Below are positions 46,007-55,571 of a stretch of 64,000 nt of DNA, one piece after another (within the stretch, counting starts at the first letter, position 1; every line of letters starts with the position of its first letter). Made by a program: the position numbers and the translations under genes. The DNA is from Catellatospora sp. TT07R-123 (GTDB taxonomy: Bacteria > Actinomycetota > Actinomycetes > Mycobacteriales > Micromonosporaceae): the NCBI RefSeq assembly GCF_018327705.1, contig NZ_BNEM01000001.1, positions 3,658,001-3,722,000 on the forward strand. Direction: 5' to 3'. The notes under the pieces are model-generated. The model worked only from the letters and a program-made list of their open reading frames with translations. It ran no database searches and had not been told where the DNA came from.

Positions 46007-47638
46007 GTGACCACAGCCACCCTGACCACCGACACCGACGCCATCGTCGGCGAGCAGCCGACGGTCCCGGCGTCGCCTGCGGCCTGGCTACGCGCGGCCG
46101 ACCTGGACCCGCGCGAACTGCTCGACAACCCGCGCAACCTGCGCGTCAGCGTCGGTGACCTCGACGACCTCAAGGCGTCCATGGAAGTCGTCGGCGTCCT
46201 ATGCCCTCTGGTCGTCATCCCCGCCGAGGGCCGTGACGGCGTGTGGCAGATCATCATCGGGCACCGGCGCAAGTACGCCGCCATCGCCCTGGAAATGGCG
46301 AAGGTGCCGTGCTGGATCGCCGCCGACGAAGGCGAAGCCGCGATGATCGTCGCCCAGCTGGCCGAGAACGGCCACCGCGTCGGCCTGACCCCCACCGAGG
46401 AAGCCGAGGCCTACCACCAGCTCACCCTCCTCGATTGGACCCCGGAGCAGATCGCGAAGGTCCGCGCCGTGCCCACCGGCAGGATCAAGGCGAGCCTGCA
46501 GCTGCGGGAACTGCCCGAACAGGCCCGCGCCGCCGCCGACCGCGGCACCCTCGCCCTGGACGACGCCGCCCGGCTCGCCGAGTTCGCCGACGACCCGGCC
46601 ACACTGGCGCGGATCCTCAAGTCCGCCGGGACCGGGTGGGGGCTGCAGCACGCCATCGCCAACGAACGCTCCAAGCGCGCCTACAACGAGGCCCGCGACC
46701 GGGCCAAGGCCGAGCTGGTCCTGGCCGGGGTGAAGGTCACCGCCCGCCCGAAGGCCTGGGGATACGAGAGCCCCGCGGTGGAGGCGTCACGGCTGGTCGA
46801 CTCCGAAGGCGAGCGCCTGGACCCCGAAGTCGTCAAGACCATGCCGGGGTTCGCGGCGTTCGTCGACAAGAACGGGTCGGCGGCCAAGACGGTGATCTAC
46901 TGCGCTGACCCGGACAAGTACGGCTACACCCGCGCTAGCCACGCCACCACCTCCACCGCCGGCCTCACGCCCGAAGAGCGAGAGCGACGCGAGCAAGCCG
47001 AGCGTGAGCACGCGGCCTACGTCGAGGGCCTGGCCACCGCGCAGCAGGTGCGGCGGGACTTCTACCGCAGCGCCTACGGCACCGCCCGCGCCGCGAAGAA
47101 GCTGTTCGCCGAGGCGCTGCGCGAGACGGTGATCGCGACCGCGTCGATCCGCTTCCGGGAGCTGGACGGGCTGTATCCGGCGCTCGGCGGTGTCGACAAC
47201 GAGGTGCTGGCCACCGCGGGTGAGGACCGGCTGCGCCGCTGTTTGGTCGCGCAGTGGATCTGCGCCCACGAGCACAACCTCGGCTACGCCGGCGGCATGC
47301 AGCAGTGGGCCCTGGACCGCAACGCCGCAGCGTTCTGGCTCGACCAGCTCGTCAGCGACGGCTACGTCCTGTCCGAGGCCGAGACGACCCTGCGCCAGTC
47401 GCTTCGCGACGACACGCGAGACGACGAGGACCAGGACACCGCCGAAATCCCGGACGACGACCAGGCAGAGCACGAGAACGTCGCCGACGACGGCGGCTCG
47501 GACGAGCACGGGCACGGCGACGACCCGGCCGCGGGTGACAGCTTCGAGGCCGACGGGCTCGGAGGCCGCGCCGGCGATGGGCTCGACATCGACATCGCGC
47601 TGGCCGCGCTGGCCGACGCCGAAGCCCTGACCGTCTGA
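46007..47638 (+). CDS. ParB/RepB-family DNA-binding protein
   Basis: 543 residues. The ParB N-domain is clear: LLDNPRNLRVSVGDLDDLKAS, then VIIGHRRKYAAIALE and VAQLAENGHRVGLTPTEEAEAYHQL (quoted in parts), followed by the HTH LDWTPEQIAKVRAVPTGRI. The C-terminal 280 residues are unusual for ParB: a helical part (VRRDFYRSAYGTARAAKKLFAEAL) and a very acidic tail. No ParA is beside it. It may act in partition, replication or gene control of the element. GGAGG lies 9 nt before the GTG at 46007. Confidence 0.88.
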   Translation: MTTATLTTDTDAIVGEQPTVPASPAAWLRAADLDPRELLDNPRNLRVSVGDLDDLKASMEVVGVLCPLVVIPAEGRDGVWQIIIGHRRKYAAIALEMAKVPCWIAADEGEAAMIVAQLAENGHRVGLTPTEEAEAYHQLTLLDWTPEQIAKVRAVPTGRIKASLQLRELPEQARAAADRGTLALDDAARLAEFADDPATLARILKSAGTGWGLQHAIANERSKRAYNEARDRAKAELVLAGVKVTARPKAWGYESPAVEASRLVDSEGERLDPEVVKTMPGFAAFVDKNGSAAKTVIYCADPDKYGYTRASHATTSTAGLTPEERERREQAEREHAAYVEGLATAQQVRRDFYRSAYGTARAAKKLFAEALRETVIATASIRFRELDGLYPALGGVDNEVLATAGEDRLRRCLVAQWICAHEHNLGYAGGMQQWALDRNAAAFWLDQLVSDGYVLSEAETTLRQSLRDDTRDDEDQDTAEIPDDDQAEHENVADDGGSDEHGHGDDPAAGDSFEADGLGGRAGDGLDIDIALAALADAEALTV

Positions 47639-47657
47639 CCCGACCGGCCCCCCAGCC

Positions 47658-47697
47658 AAGGGCGGCCCACCGCGCGTGTGCGCGGTGGGCCGCCCTT
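47658..47697 (+). terminator. Perfect 18-bp hairpin just before the C5 MTase gene
   Basis: 47658-47675 pairs perfectly with 47680-47697, loop GTGT. The next gene starts 22 nt later, the same layout as at 43663-43702. Confidence 0.88.
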
Positions 47698-47719
47698 TCG
47701 TCGTTTCTGGAGCCCCATC

Positions 47720-49225
47720 TTGACGCTGACTTTGCTGGACATGATGTGCGGCGCCGGCGGCAGCACCCGCGGCGCCACCCTCGTCGACGGCGTGCAAGCC
47801 CTGTTCGCCATCAACCACTGGCCGCAAGCAATCGCCACCCACCACGCCAACTTCCCCACCGTCGCCCACGACTGCGCCGACATCTCCCAGGTCGACCCAC
47901 GCCGATACCCCTCCACCGACCTGCTGTGGGCCAGCCCCGAATGCACCAACCACACCCAGGCCAAAGGCATCCGCGACGCCGACAAGGTCCCGGACGTGTA
48001 CGGCCAGACACTGCCCTGGCAGGCCGCCGAACGCTCCCGCGCGACCATGTGGGACGTCGTCCGCTTCGCCGAAGCCCGCCGTCTGGCCGGACGCCCGTAC
48101 CTCGGCATGGTGATCGAAAACGTCATCGAGGTCGTCAAGTGGCTGCCCTACCGGGCCTGGCTGCTCGCGCTGCGCGACCTCGGCTATTGCCTGCACCAGG
48201 TTCATCTGAACTCGATGTTCGCCCAGGCGGGCGGGCCGGGAGCACCGCAGTCACGCGACCGCTGGTACTGCGTGGCCCACCTCGCAACACTCGGCCGCTG
48301 CCCTGACCTGGACACCTGGGCTCGGCCGCTGGCCACCTGCGACCGGTGCGGCATCACCCAGCGCCCCGACCAGGACTGGAAACGTCCGGACCGGTCGTGG
48401 GGCCGCTACGGCACCCACGGCCAATACGTATGGGCCTGCCCCACCCCCGGTTGCGGCCGCAACCGCGTCCACCCGAGCGTCCTGCCCGCCGCCACCGCGA
48501 TCGACCTCACGCTCACCGGCACTCGTATCGGTGATCGCCCGACGCCGCTGGCCGCCAAGACGATGGCCCGCATCACCGACGGGCTGCGCCGCCACACCCG
48601 CCATACCGACGCCAAGGTCACCGTGCCGCCGATCGTCGTCCCGCTGGAGGGCCGCGCCACCGTCGCCCATGTCCGGCCCGTCGACCAACCGCTACGGGCC
48701 CAGACCGGCCGCCACCAGGACGCGCTGGTCGTCCCGATGCGCAACCACGGCATCGCCCGACCCGCGGCCACCCACCCGCTGCCCACCGTGACCGCGGCAG
48801 GCAACCACCACGCCCTGCTCACCTGGCCCTCCCTGCTGCTGCCCTACCACAGCAACGGCAGAGCCCACCCCACCCACCAGCCCATGGCCACCCTCACCAC
48901 CCGCGACCGCTACGCCCTCATCGACACCCCACCCGCCTTCGCCATCGACCCCATGGAGTGCGACTTCCGAATGCTGGAGCCCTCCGAGATCGCCGCCGGC
49001 ATGGCATTCGACGCCGACTACCAGATCCTCGGCACCCGCCGCGCCCGCGTACGCCAAGCAGGAAACGCCGTCACCCCACCCGCCGCCAGGGACCTGATCG
49101 CCTCCCTCGTCGAACTCATCACCGGGCACACACCCACCTTCACCGGCAACGGAGACCGCGAGCGTGCCGTGCACGTCAGCCCGGCCCGCCCTGACACCCG
49201 CGAGCTTGTCGGAGCCGCCGCATGA
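47720..49225 (+). CDS. C5-cytosine DNA methyltransferase with internal zinc ribbon
   Basis: 501 residues. Motif I LLDMMCGAGG is near the N-terminus. The catalytic loop reads WASPECTNHTQA, that is PEC instead of the usual PC. MVIENVIEV is motif VI, APQSRDRWYCV motif VIII, and VRQAGNAVTPPAARDLI motif X. Between VIII and the target-recognition part lies CDRCGITQR...CPTPGCG, a four-Cys zinc ribbon. The Cys nucleophile is kept, so activity is likely. No cognate restriction enzyme is nearby. TTG start with GGAG 7 nt upstream; the stop overlaps the next start. Confidence 0.9.
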   Translation: MTLTLLDMMCGAGGSTRGATLVDGVQALFAINHWPQAIATHHANFPTVAHDCADISQVDPRRYPSTDLLWASPECTNHTQAKGIRDADKVPDVYGQTLPWQAAERSRATMWDVVRFAEARRLAGRPYLGMVIENVIEVVKWLPYRAWLLALRDLGYCLHQVHLNSMFAQAGGPGAPQSRDRWYCVAHLATLGRCPDLDTWARPLATCDRCGITQRPDQDWKRPDRSWGRYGTHGQYVWACPTPGCGRNRVHPSVLPAATAIDLTLTGTRIGDRPTPLAAKTMARITDGLRRHTRHTDAKVTVPPIVVPLEGRATVAHVRPVDQPLRAQTGRHQDALVVPMRNHGIARPAATHPLPTVTAAGNHHALLTWPSLLLPYHSNGRAHPTHQPMATLTTRDRYALIDTPPAFAIDPMECDFRMLEPSEIAAGMAFDADYQILGTRRARVRQAGNAVTPPAARDLIASLVELITGHTPTFTGNGDRERAVHVSPARPDTRELVGAAA

Positions 49226-49634
49226 ACCACGACAGGCAGGCAGAACACCCGAACACGCTGATCGTCGACGGGCTGACCGCGTTCCTCAACCGCGAAACCG
49301 AGCCGAACATCGCAGATGCCGTCGACCTGCTGTGCGGGCTGATCTCCGGCAGCGGACGGCCGCTGCTGACCCACACCACACCCATCGACGCCCGGGTCGT
49401 CGAGGACCGGTACGGCATCAGCACCGCGGTCGTCACCGCCGACGCGTACACCGTGCGCGTCCGGCAGCCCGCCGACGACAGCGCCGACATCCGCATCGAC
49501 ATCACCACCGACGACGGCGACAACTACGGCCCGGCGATCACCGTCAACGGCCGCCCCGTACTGGAGGCGATGCCGCTGACCTGGGCCAGCACCGTTCCCC
49601 CGCATCTGCAACTGACCTGGAGACCCGCCGATGA
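49222..49634 (+). CDS. Hypothetical protein; expected stop codon is missing
   Basis: ATG in a 4-nt overlap with the C5 MTase stop. About 135 residues look real (LIVDGLTAFLNRETEPNIADA, VVEDRYGISTAVVTADAYTVRV, ITTDDGDNYGPAITVNGRPV, given in part). In this frame there is no stop before 52860, and the translation turns Arg/Pro/His-rich after about 49,630. The TGA that should overlap the next ATG (49631) is one frame off, so a single-base change near 49,610-49,630 is likely. The end given is that TGA. Family unknown. Confidence 0.55.
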
Positions 49635-50083
49635 CCCGCCTGTACTTCTCACTCGCCCAAACCATGGTCCTGGCCGAACACGCCATGCGAGCCACCGACC
49701 ACCACCTGTCCCTCACCCGCCGCGACGCCGGACTGCCCGCCGTACCTGCGCTGCTGTGGGGCAAGGACGACGGCACCTTCCTGCTCTCCTCGGGCATCCC
49801 CGGCCTGCCCCGCAACGCCGCCCGACCCGACCACGGACAGCGCGCCGTCTACGCCGAAGGCTGGGGACCTGGCACCCGCCAGGAACTCAGCCACACCGAC
49901 ATCGGCGGCGACGACTTCACCGAACACCTCGAACTGACCGAACCCCTGGCAATCGGCGCGACCCTCATCCAGTACCTGCGCGCCGCCGCCCGACGCAACC
50001 GGCCCTGGTTCGCCCTCGACGTCAGCGCCGACCACATCGGATACGCCTGGCCCACCGCCATCACCACTGGCGGCCAGCCGTGA
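49631..50083 (+). CDS. Hypothetical protein
   Basis: 150 residues: MTRLYFSLAQTMVLAEHAMRA at the start and IQYLRAAARRNRPWFALDVSA near the end. No family recognised. Its stop overlaps the next start by 4 nt (GTGA), so it belongs to the coupled series. The fold looks soluble and mixed alpha-beta. Confidence 0.65.
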   Translation: MTRLYFSLAQTMVLAEHAMRATDHHLSLTRRDAGLPAVPALLWGKDDGTFLLSSGIPGLPRNAARPDHGQRAVYAEGWGPGTRQELSHTDIGGDDFTEHLELTEPLAIGATLIQYLRAAARRNRPWFALDVSADHIGYAWPTAITTGGQP

Positions 50084-50955
50084 GCCGAACCGTCACCCAC
50101 AGCCGGGCCCTCGAACTGGCACGTGAGCTGTCCCCGTTCGACGCCGGACGCCTGTACGGCGTGTGCCTGCGCCACGGGGCGCCGCAGCCGATCCCCACCG
50201 GCACCCTGCACCCGCACGACGCCGACCGGCTGAACACCGACGCCTACCGCCCCCACGACCAGCCCGCCACCGGCGACACCATCTACTACAGCGTCAGCTG
50301 CGACGACACCCCGATCGTGTGGGTCACCCACCACGCGGCCGTGATCACCCCCGCCGCCGACCTCACCCCCTACCAGCAGCGCCACCGCGACCGGATCCTC
50401 GCCCTGCTCGGGCGAATCTCGCGGCGGGCGCTACTGGACCTGGCCACGCTGCGCGACACCCGCTTACAGCGCACACCCGGCCAACTGCCCGACGCGGCCG
50501 ACAGCAGCGGGCGGATCCTGGTCGCCGACGCCGCCGACCCCACCCTGACCCACCGGACCTCCATCAGCCCCGACCCGCAGGCATCCCTGGCGCATCTGCA
50601 GCAGATCACCGGCACGACCAGCGACATCCTGATCATCGACACTCACGGTTTCGGCGACTACGGCCGCCACCGCGAACACCACGACCTACGCGTGCTGTGC
50701 GTGATCAAAGAACTGGCCGCAGGCAGCGGACTGCCACCGTCGGTGATCGGGCACTGGCTTCACCTGGAAGGCGCCACCCACGCCGACGTCGCACCCGACA
50801 AGATCCGGGCCGCGTTCACCGACGCCTACGCCGGCATCCATGCCAGCCGCGGCGACTACACCGCGGCCGAAGCCGCCCGGCGCGGCTGGACCCATGCGCT
50901 ACAAGCCGCGGGCGTCCCCGATCCCCAGCGCCCGGCCCGCGCCGGTCACCGCGAT
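50080..50955 (+). CDS. Hypothetical protein, frame open into the DUF3560 gene
   Basis: GTG start in a 4-nt overlap with the previous stop. Protein-like for about 285 residues (VTHSRALELARELSPFDAG, YQQRHRDRILALLGRISRRAL, DLRVLCVIKELAAGSGLPP, in part; YTAAEAARRGWTHALQAAG near the end). No stop is met in frame, and translation becomes low-complexity after about 50,950, where it runs opposite the STAS gene. The end given is approximate. Either a frameshift removed the stop or a very long fusion with DUF3560 (to 52860) is made. I prefer the first. Confidence 0.55.
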
Positions 50956-51222
50956 GACCCGGGCGACCTGCGCGCACGCACCCACGACATCCCACCGGCT
51001 GCAGCGGGTACGGGCGTAGGCGGCCGCACCGAGCAGCACCGCCAGACCGCGCGCGTCCATAAAACGCAGCTGCGCCAAGTCCAGGCGCGCGTGCCGCCGC
51101 ACGGCGGTGTCGATCGCCGCACGCAGCCCCACCGCGACGCCGTCGGCTGTCATCAGGTCCAGCTCACCGCGCAGACGGATCAGGCAGCCCACCACCATGT
51201 CCTGCCCCGCCTGCCCTGCCAT
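50899..51222 (-). CDS. STAS-domain protein on the opposite strand, phospho-Ser replaced by Arg
   Basis: 107 residues from the ATG at 51222. CLIRLRGELDLMTADGVAVGL is the STAS strand-helix start, and LRFMDARGLAVLLGAAAYA is the second motif. In phosphorylatable STAS antagonists the second motif is DxSG; here it is DARG, so the target Ser is Arg. It should not be regulated by phosphorylation. The gene is antiparallel inside the plus-strand operon and overlaps the tail of the 50080 gene. Its plus-strand translation is nonsense, which supports the minus-strand call. Confidence 0.72.
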   Translation of the reverse strand: MAGQAGQDMVVGCLIRLRGELDLMTADGVAVGLRAAIDTAVRRHARLDLAQLRFMDARGLAVLLGAAAYARTRCSRWDVVGACAQVARVIAVTGAGRALGIGDARGL

Positions 51223-51369
51223 ACCCCAGTGTCCCGCGCGAACAGCAACATCACCGTCCGTCACCCGGCCGACACCGCTGCCCACCCAACCGACCTGCCC
51301 TCCTCCGCCCGCGCCGAACCCCGGCGCGGGCGGACCTGTTTGCCCACCCCCGACAACCCTGGAGACCCC

Positions 51370-52860
51370 TTGATCCTCATCTCCCACAACCACGCCGAAG
51401 GCACCCTGGTCAGCGGCACCCACCGCAGCGACCGCGTCCTCGACCTGATCGGCGCCTACGGCTTCCGCAGTCACCCCGACGTCGGCATCTACCTGCGCGG
51501 CAGCCGCGACAAGCCCGCCCGACGCGACACCATCGACGCCGCAGCCGCAGCCCTGCGCGAGCACGGCCACACCGTCACCGTCGACATCGACGACCAGTGG
51601 CGGCCCGCCGCAGAACGCGAGGCCGACCGCGGACAGCGAGCCGACGAACGAGCCGAACGGCTCACCGACCGCGCCACCACGGTCGCCGCACGCGGTGACG
51701 CCCGCCGGCAAGCGGCTGAGGCGACGACAGCCGGGATCCCGACAGGCCAGCCGATGATGCCCGGCCACCACTCCTACCGCAGCGACCGCGACCGCCGCGA
51801 ACGCGCCCACCAGCACCGCCAAGCCGCCAACCGCGAGCACGACACCGCCGTCGCGCTGTCCCAGCGCGCGGCCGGGGTCCAGGCCGCCGAAGCTGCCAAG
51901 GACGACCCGCGGGCGATCATGCGCCGTATCGACCGGCTACGCGCCGACCTGCGCCGCTGGGAGCGCGAGCGCGAGGAGGCCGTCCAGGTCGACGCCGCGT
52001 CCTCCTACCAGACGCGGGTTCACAACGAGATCGCGCGGTTGGAGGAGGACATCGCCCACCAGGAGGCGAAGCTGGCCGACCGTGCAGCGTCCGGGCAGTT
52101 CGTGGCCTGGGGCCCGGACAACCTCGCCAAAAACGACTGGGTACGCGTCGGGATGCACGGCTGGTACCGCGTCACCCGGGTCAACCGCAAGACGGTCAGC
52201 CTCGACAACCGCATATGGCCCCAGAAAGCCCCCTACGACAAGATCTACGGACGCCGTCGCGGCGGAGCGCAGCTCGACGCGCCCAACGGGCGGCCGTGGC
52301 CGGTCGAGCAGGCCAAAGCCGTCGCCCGCTGGCAGCATCTGGCCGCAGCCGCCCGCAGCTCGGGCTACGACCCCGCCCCGCAGGAGCAGGCCCGCCACGT
52401 CGGCTACGCCCAACGCCTGGTCCACGGCCTGCCCTTGACCGCCGACGACCGGCAGGTCACCGCGTTCTGGCCCACCGCCGACACCGACGCCGACGCGCGC
52501 AGGCGCCTGGCCATGTCATACCTGACGGTGTACGACCGGCTCGCGGCCGGGGAGCCGGTGCCCGACATCGCCGCGTCGCTGGCCGTCGACGCCCAGCAGC
52601 CGACCTGGCGAATGCCCGACGGCCAGCCGGTCGACCGGCTGCCCGCAGACGTGCGGCCCGGCGACATCATCGCCGGCACCTGGGACACCGGCTACAACGG
52701 CCGGCAACTGCACACCGGCTTCACCGGACCCGTCGCCGCAGTCGAGCACCGGCCCGCCGACGGCGAACGGCGAGCTCAGATCACCATCACCCTCACCGAT
52801 GGCACCAGTCACGACTTCAAGACCAGCAGGTGGCTGTCGGTCCATCCCGCCAACACCTGA
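51370..52860 (+). CDS. DUF3560 domain protein
   Basis: 496 residues. LILISHNHAEGTLVSGTHRSD and the following DVGIYLRGSRDKPA...LREHGHTVTVDIDD are the DUF3560 N-terminal pattern. A long coiled coil (READRGQRADERAERLTDRAT; RIDRLRADLRRWEREREEAV) follows. The part FVAWGPDNLAKNDWVRVGMHG is a beta domain of the same family, and DIIAGTWDTGYNGRQLHTGF ends it. DUF3560 is common on actinobacterial plasmids; its job is not known. TTG at 51370 with GGAG just upstream is the preferred start. Confidence 0.85.
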   Translation: MILISHNHAEGTLVSGTHRSDRVLDLIGAYGFRSHPDVGIYLRGSRDKPARRDTIDAAAAALREHGHTVTVDIDDQWRPAAEREADRGQRADERAERLTDRATTVAARGDARRQAAEATTAGIPTGQPMMPGHHSYRSDRDRRERAHQHRQAANREHDTAVALSQRAAGVQAAEAAKDDPRAIMRRIDRLRADLRRWEREREEAVQVDAASSYQTRVHNEIARLEEDIAHQEAKLADRAASGQFVAWGPDNLAKNDWVRVGMHGWYRVTRVNRKTVSLDNRIWPQKAPYDKIYGRRRGGAQLDAPNGRPWPVEQAKAVARWQHLAAAARSSGYDPAPQEQARHVGYAQRLVHGLPLTADDRQVTAFWPTADTDADARRRLAMSYLTVYDRLAAGEPVPDIAASLAVDAQQPTWRMPDGQPVDRLPADVRPGDIIAGTWDTGYNGRQLHTGFTGPVAAVEHRPADGERRAQITITLTDGTSHDFKTSRWLSVHPANT

Positions 52861-52934
52861 CCATCCAGTCGAGCACCGCAGGCCCGCGTCCACCCGGACA
52901 CGGGCCTCACCTTCATTTAAGGAGTCCATCGCTC

Positions 52935-53372
52935 ATGTCACGTAACGGCTTCAACATCGGTGACCTGGTCGTCTGCAACCCCGCCGAGGTCCCCGAGCGC
53001 TGGTGCGGGATCGTCTACCGCATCGAACGCTTCGGCCCCGTCGACGCCATCCTGGAACGTGTCGGCGGCGGTCGTGGCCTGCGCGCCAATCCCACCGCCC
53101 TGCTGCCCGCGCCCGCAGCCGACGACACCAAGACCACCGTCGCCATGCCGCAGCCGCCGCTGCCCGTCGGCACCGTGGTCACCATCGCCGGACCGCGATG
53201 GGAAGGCGGACCCGAACCCCACGTCATCCTTCGCGACGGCGGACAGGCAGCCAACCTCGCCCAGCTCGGCGGCACCGACCACCGCTACTGGCGCCGCATC
53301 CCCCGCACCTGGCTCACCACCATCGACCGCCAGCTCATCCTCGACGCCCTCAAGCCCCTGACCAACGGATAG
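52935..53372 (+). CDS. Hypothetical protein
   Basis: 145 residues, ATG at 52935 with AAGGAG about 10 nt upstream. Beta-rich with a possible repeat: FNIGDLVVCNPAEVPERWCG and PVGTVVTIAGPRWEGGPEPH. WLTTIDRQLILDALKPL forms the C-terminal helix. The small beta-barrel look suggests a KOW/SH3-like domain; this is a guess. It precedes the primase gene by 38 nt. Confidence 0.62.
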   Translation: MSRNGFNIGDLVVCNPAEVPERWCGIVYRIERFGPVDAILERVGGGRGLRANPTALLPAPAADDTKTTVAMPQPPLPVGTVVTIAGPRWEGGPEPHVILRDGGQAANLAQLGGTDHRYWRRIPRTWLTTIDRQLILDALKPLTNG

Positions 53373-53410
53373 GACTAGCGCGACCAGCCCGCCAGCAACA
53401 TGGAGGACCG

Positions 53411-54283
53411 ATGGAGGCCGTCAACAGCCTGCAGGCCGCGGCGCTGCGATATGCCGCACGGGGCATATCGGTACTGCCCCTGCACACCCCCACCCCCGAC
53501 GGCTGCACCTGCCGCAACGGCAAGGACTGCTCCTCGGCGGGCAAACACCCCCGGCTGCGACACGGCCTGCACGAAGCCTCCGTCAACCCCCGACTCATCC
53601 GGCACTGGTGGCGCCGGTGGCCGGCCGCCAACATCGGCGTAGCCACCGGCACCACCCTCGACATCTGCGACATCGACACCAGCCAAGCGATGGCCGTCGT
53701 CCTGAACCTGCTCCACGTCGCCAGCCCACCCGGGCCTGTCGTACGCACCGGCAACGGCTGGCACCTGTGGTACACGGCCACCGGCCTGCCCTCCCGCGTG
53801 GGCGTGCTGCCCGGAGTCGACTGGCGCGGACGCGGCGGCTTCGCCGTCGCACCACCATCCATGCACGGCACCGGCGACCGCTACGCCTTCACACCTGCCT
53901 GGACCGGCCGCCACCTGCCCGACTGCCCGCCCGCGCTGAAAGCCCTGCTCACGCCCCGGCCCGACCCTGCCCCACCGCCTACCAAGGCGATCACCAACCT
54001 CGACCGTTACACCACCGCCGTCCTCGACGCAGAAACCAGGCGCGTATTGAACGCCGCCCGGCCGGCGTACCGCGCCGGACGTCGCATCCGCCCTGGCGGG
54101 CGCAACAGCGCACTCAACCACGCAGCTTTCCGTCTCGGACAACTCGCCAGACTCGCCGACCTGACCGAAGGCCAGGTCACTGAACATCTCGCAGCAGCCG
54201 CCGTCGTGGTCGGCCTGCCACCTGCCGAGGCACGCCGCACCATCGCCTCCGGCTGGCGCGCAGGCCGACGGCACCCGCGCTAA
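53411..54283 (+). CDS. Bifunctional DNA primase/polymerase (PrimPol) N-terminal domain protein
   Basis: 290 residues. AALRYAARGISVLPLHTPTPDG is the PrimPol opening. AGKHPRL and HWWRRWPAANIGVATG follow, then ICDIDTSQA with Asp87 and Asp89 as metal ligands, and RTGNGWHLWY as the His motif. VDWRGRGGFAVAPPSMHG is the family's last block. The C-terminal ~90 residues are helical and may contact DNA; no helicase domain is attached. It likely primes replication of the excised element. GGAGG lies 4 nt before the ATG at 53411. Confidence 0.92.
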   Translation: MEAVNSLQAAALRYAARGISVLPLHTPTPDGCTCRNGKDCSSAGKHPRLRHGLHEASVNPRLIRHWWRRWPAANIGVATGTTLDICDIDTSQAMAVVLNLLHVASPPGPVVRTGNGWHLWYTATGLPSRVGVLPGVDWRGRGGFAVAPPSMHGTGDRYAFTPAWTGRHLPDCPPALKALLTPRPDPAPPPTKAITNLDRYTTAVLDAETRRVLNAARPAYRAGRRIRPGGRNSALNHAAFRLGQLARLADLTEGQVTEHLAAAAVVVGLPPAEARRTIASGWRAGRRHPR

Positions 54284-54794
54284 CCGGCGGCGAGCACTGA
54301 CCCACCAGGCCCGCGTTTCCAGGTGTCCGCCTTCTAGCAGGCGTGCGCCACCCGCTCGGCGGGGCGGGTGGCGATGCGTCGTCCGGCAGGTTGGAATGGG
54401 TGGGCAACGCCATCCGACGCCGCTGCCCACCCCGACCGGCTCGCACCCCAGTCAACTACATCAGGTTGTAGAGAGCAGGCAACTCGGGAACCTCATGGAG
54501 ACCAGGGCGAGTTGAAGCGCCTCCTTGCCTCGGTTCGCATTTGGACCGACCTAACACAGAGCTAGTACTACTTTGCGCCGATGCTGCCGCGAGAAGCGGG
54601 CAAAATCCGACGTGACTTCGTGTCGCAGTGGAAACGCTTTCACGGAGAACGCCCCTACCTCCACCATGTCCGTCTCAAGGGCCACCTAGTCACATACACG
54701 AACTCGCACACCGCATCGACACTCCGCCAGCTCCTTTCGGCGGGGCCGCTCCGCCAAGCAGGTTGATCTACACTCGCTCCGACAAGGAGCGCCG
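54284..54794. other. Intergenic region, about 510 bp
   Basis: Less GC-rich than the flanks. One minor plus-strand frame (54581-54766, starting MLPREAGKIRRDFVSQW) looks partly protein-like and may be a small gene or remnant, but no ribosome site supports it. Nothing else was seen. Confidence 0.4.
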
Positions 54795-55292
54795 ATGACC
54801 ACCTCCGAAGAGCGTCAGCCCCGTCCGCAACCCACTCATCCGGTTGAGCCCTACAAGCTCGAGGTTCGCGTCATGCCGTCCTTGGCGGTGATCGAAACCA
54901 TCTATAGCCTCGACCAGGCCCGTGGTGAAGCCTGCATCTCATGCGGTGCCCGTGGAGTAGGTCCCGAGCCCAGCTGGCCAGATGAACTCGTTCCAGTCGG
55001 CCGAGAGCGACGGTTTGGCCAAGCGATCAACGCCCACCGCGACTGCGTGCAGACGTTCCTGGTCAAGTGGTTCGAGCCGGATGACGAGGTCTCGCAGCGA
55101 CAACTTGGGTACTACCGCTTTCGTGAGCAGATCGTCGAAAGCTTGCTTTTCCACTATCCGGATGCGCGCCAACGTCGCTACGAGCGGCTTGAGCCGGGTG
55201 AACGACCCAGCACGGAACTCATCGAGTGGGAGGCCGTCGTAATACAAGAGGCCGCATTGGCAGTACGCTTCGGCGTTCCAGACGAGCAGTAG
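54795..55292 (+). CDS. Hypothetical protein with a Cys pair
   Basis: 165 residues, ATG with AAGGAG 6 nt upstream. IYSLDQARGEACISCGARG holds a CxxC; HRDCVQTFLVKWFEPDDEV adds a His and a Cys, so a small zinc site is possible. The C-terminal half is helical. Family unknown. Its lower GC content and isolated position suggest separate acquisition. Confidence 0.68.
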   Translation: MTTSEERQPRPQPTHPVEPYKLEVRVMPSLAVIETIYSLDQARGEACISCGARGVGPEPSWPDELVPVGRERRFGQAINAHRDCVQTFLVKWFEPDDEVSQRQLGYYRFREQIVESLLFHYPDARQRRYERLEPGERPSTELIEWEAVVIQEAALAVRFGVPDEQ

Positions 55293-55571
55293 GCGCGTTC
55301 CTGCTGCCCTACCATCCTGGCGACGGGCTGCTTGGTGAACGCCTCGCAGCGGCCAGTCGCCTGCTCCACCGTGATCATGACCTTAGCGGCACCCTCTACT
55401 CGCCGCAGCGCCACCACCGCGCCAGCGCACCCTCGGCGATCATGCGGCCAACTGGTCTGCTCAATGGCCAACTACCGCGCCCAGCCACAGTTCCACTATC
55501 CGCCACGCGGATCCCGGCTTCCTTGACGCCATAGAACACACGTTCGATATGCTGGACGTCGTGGGTTTCAA

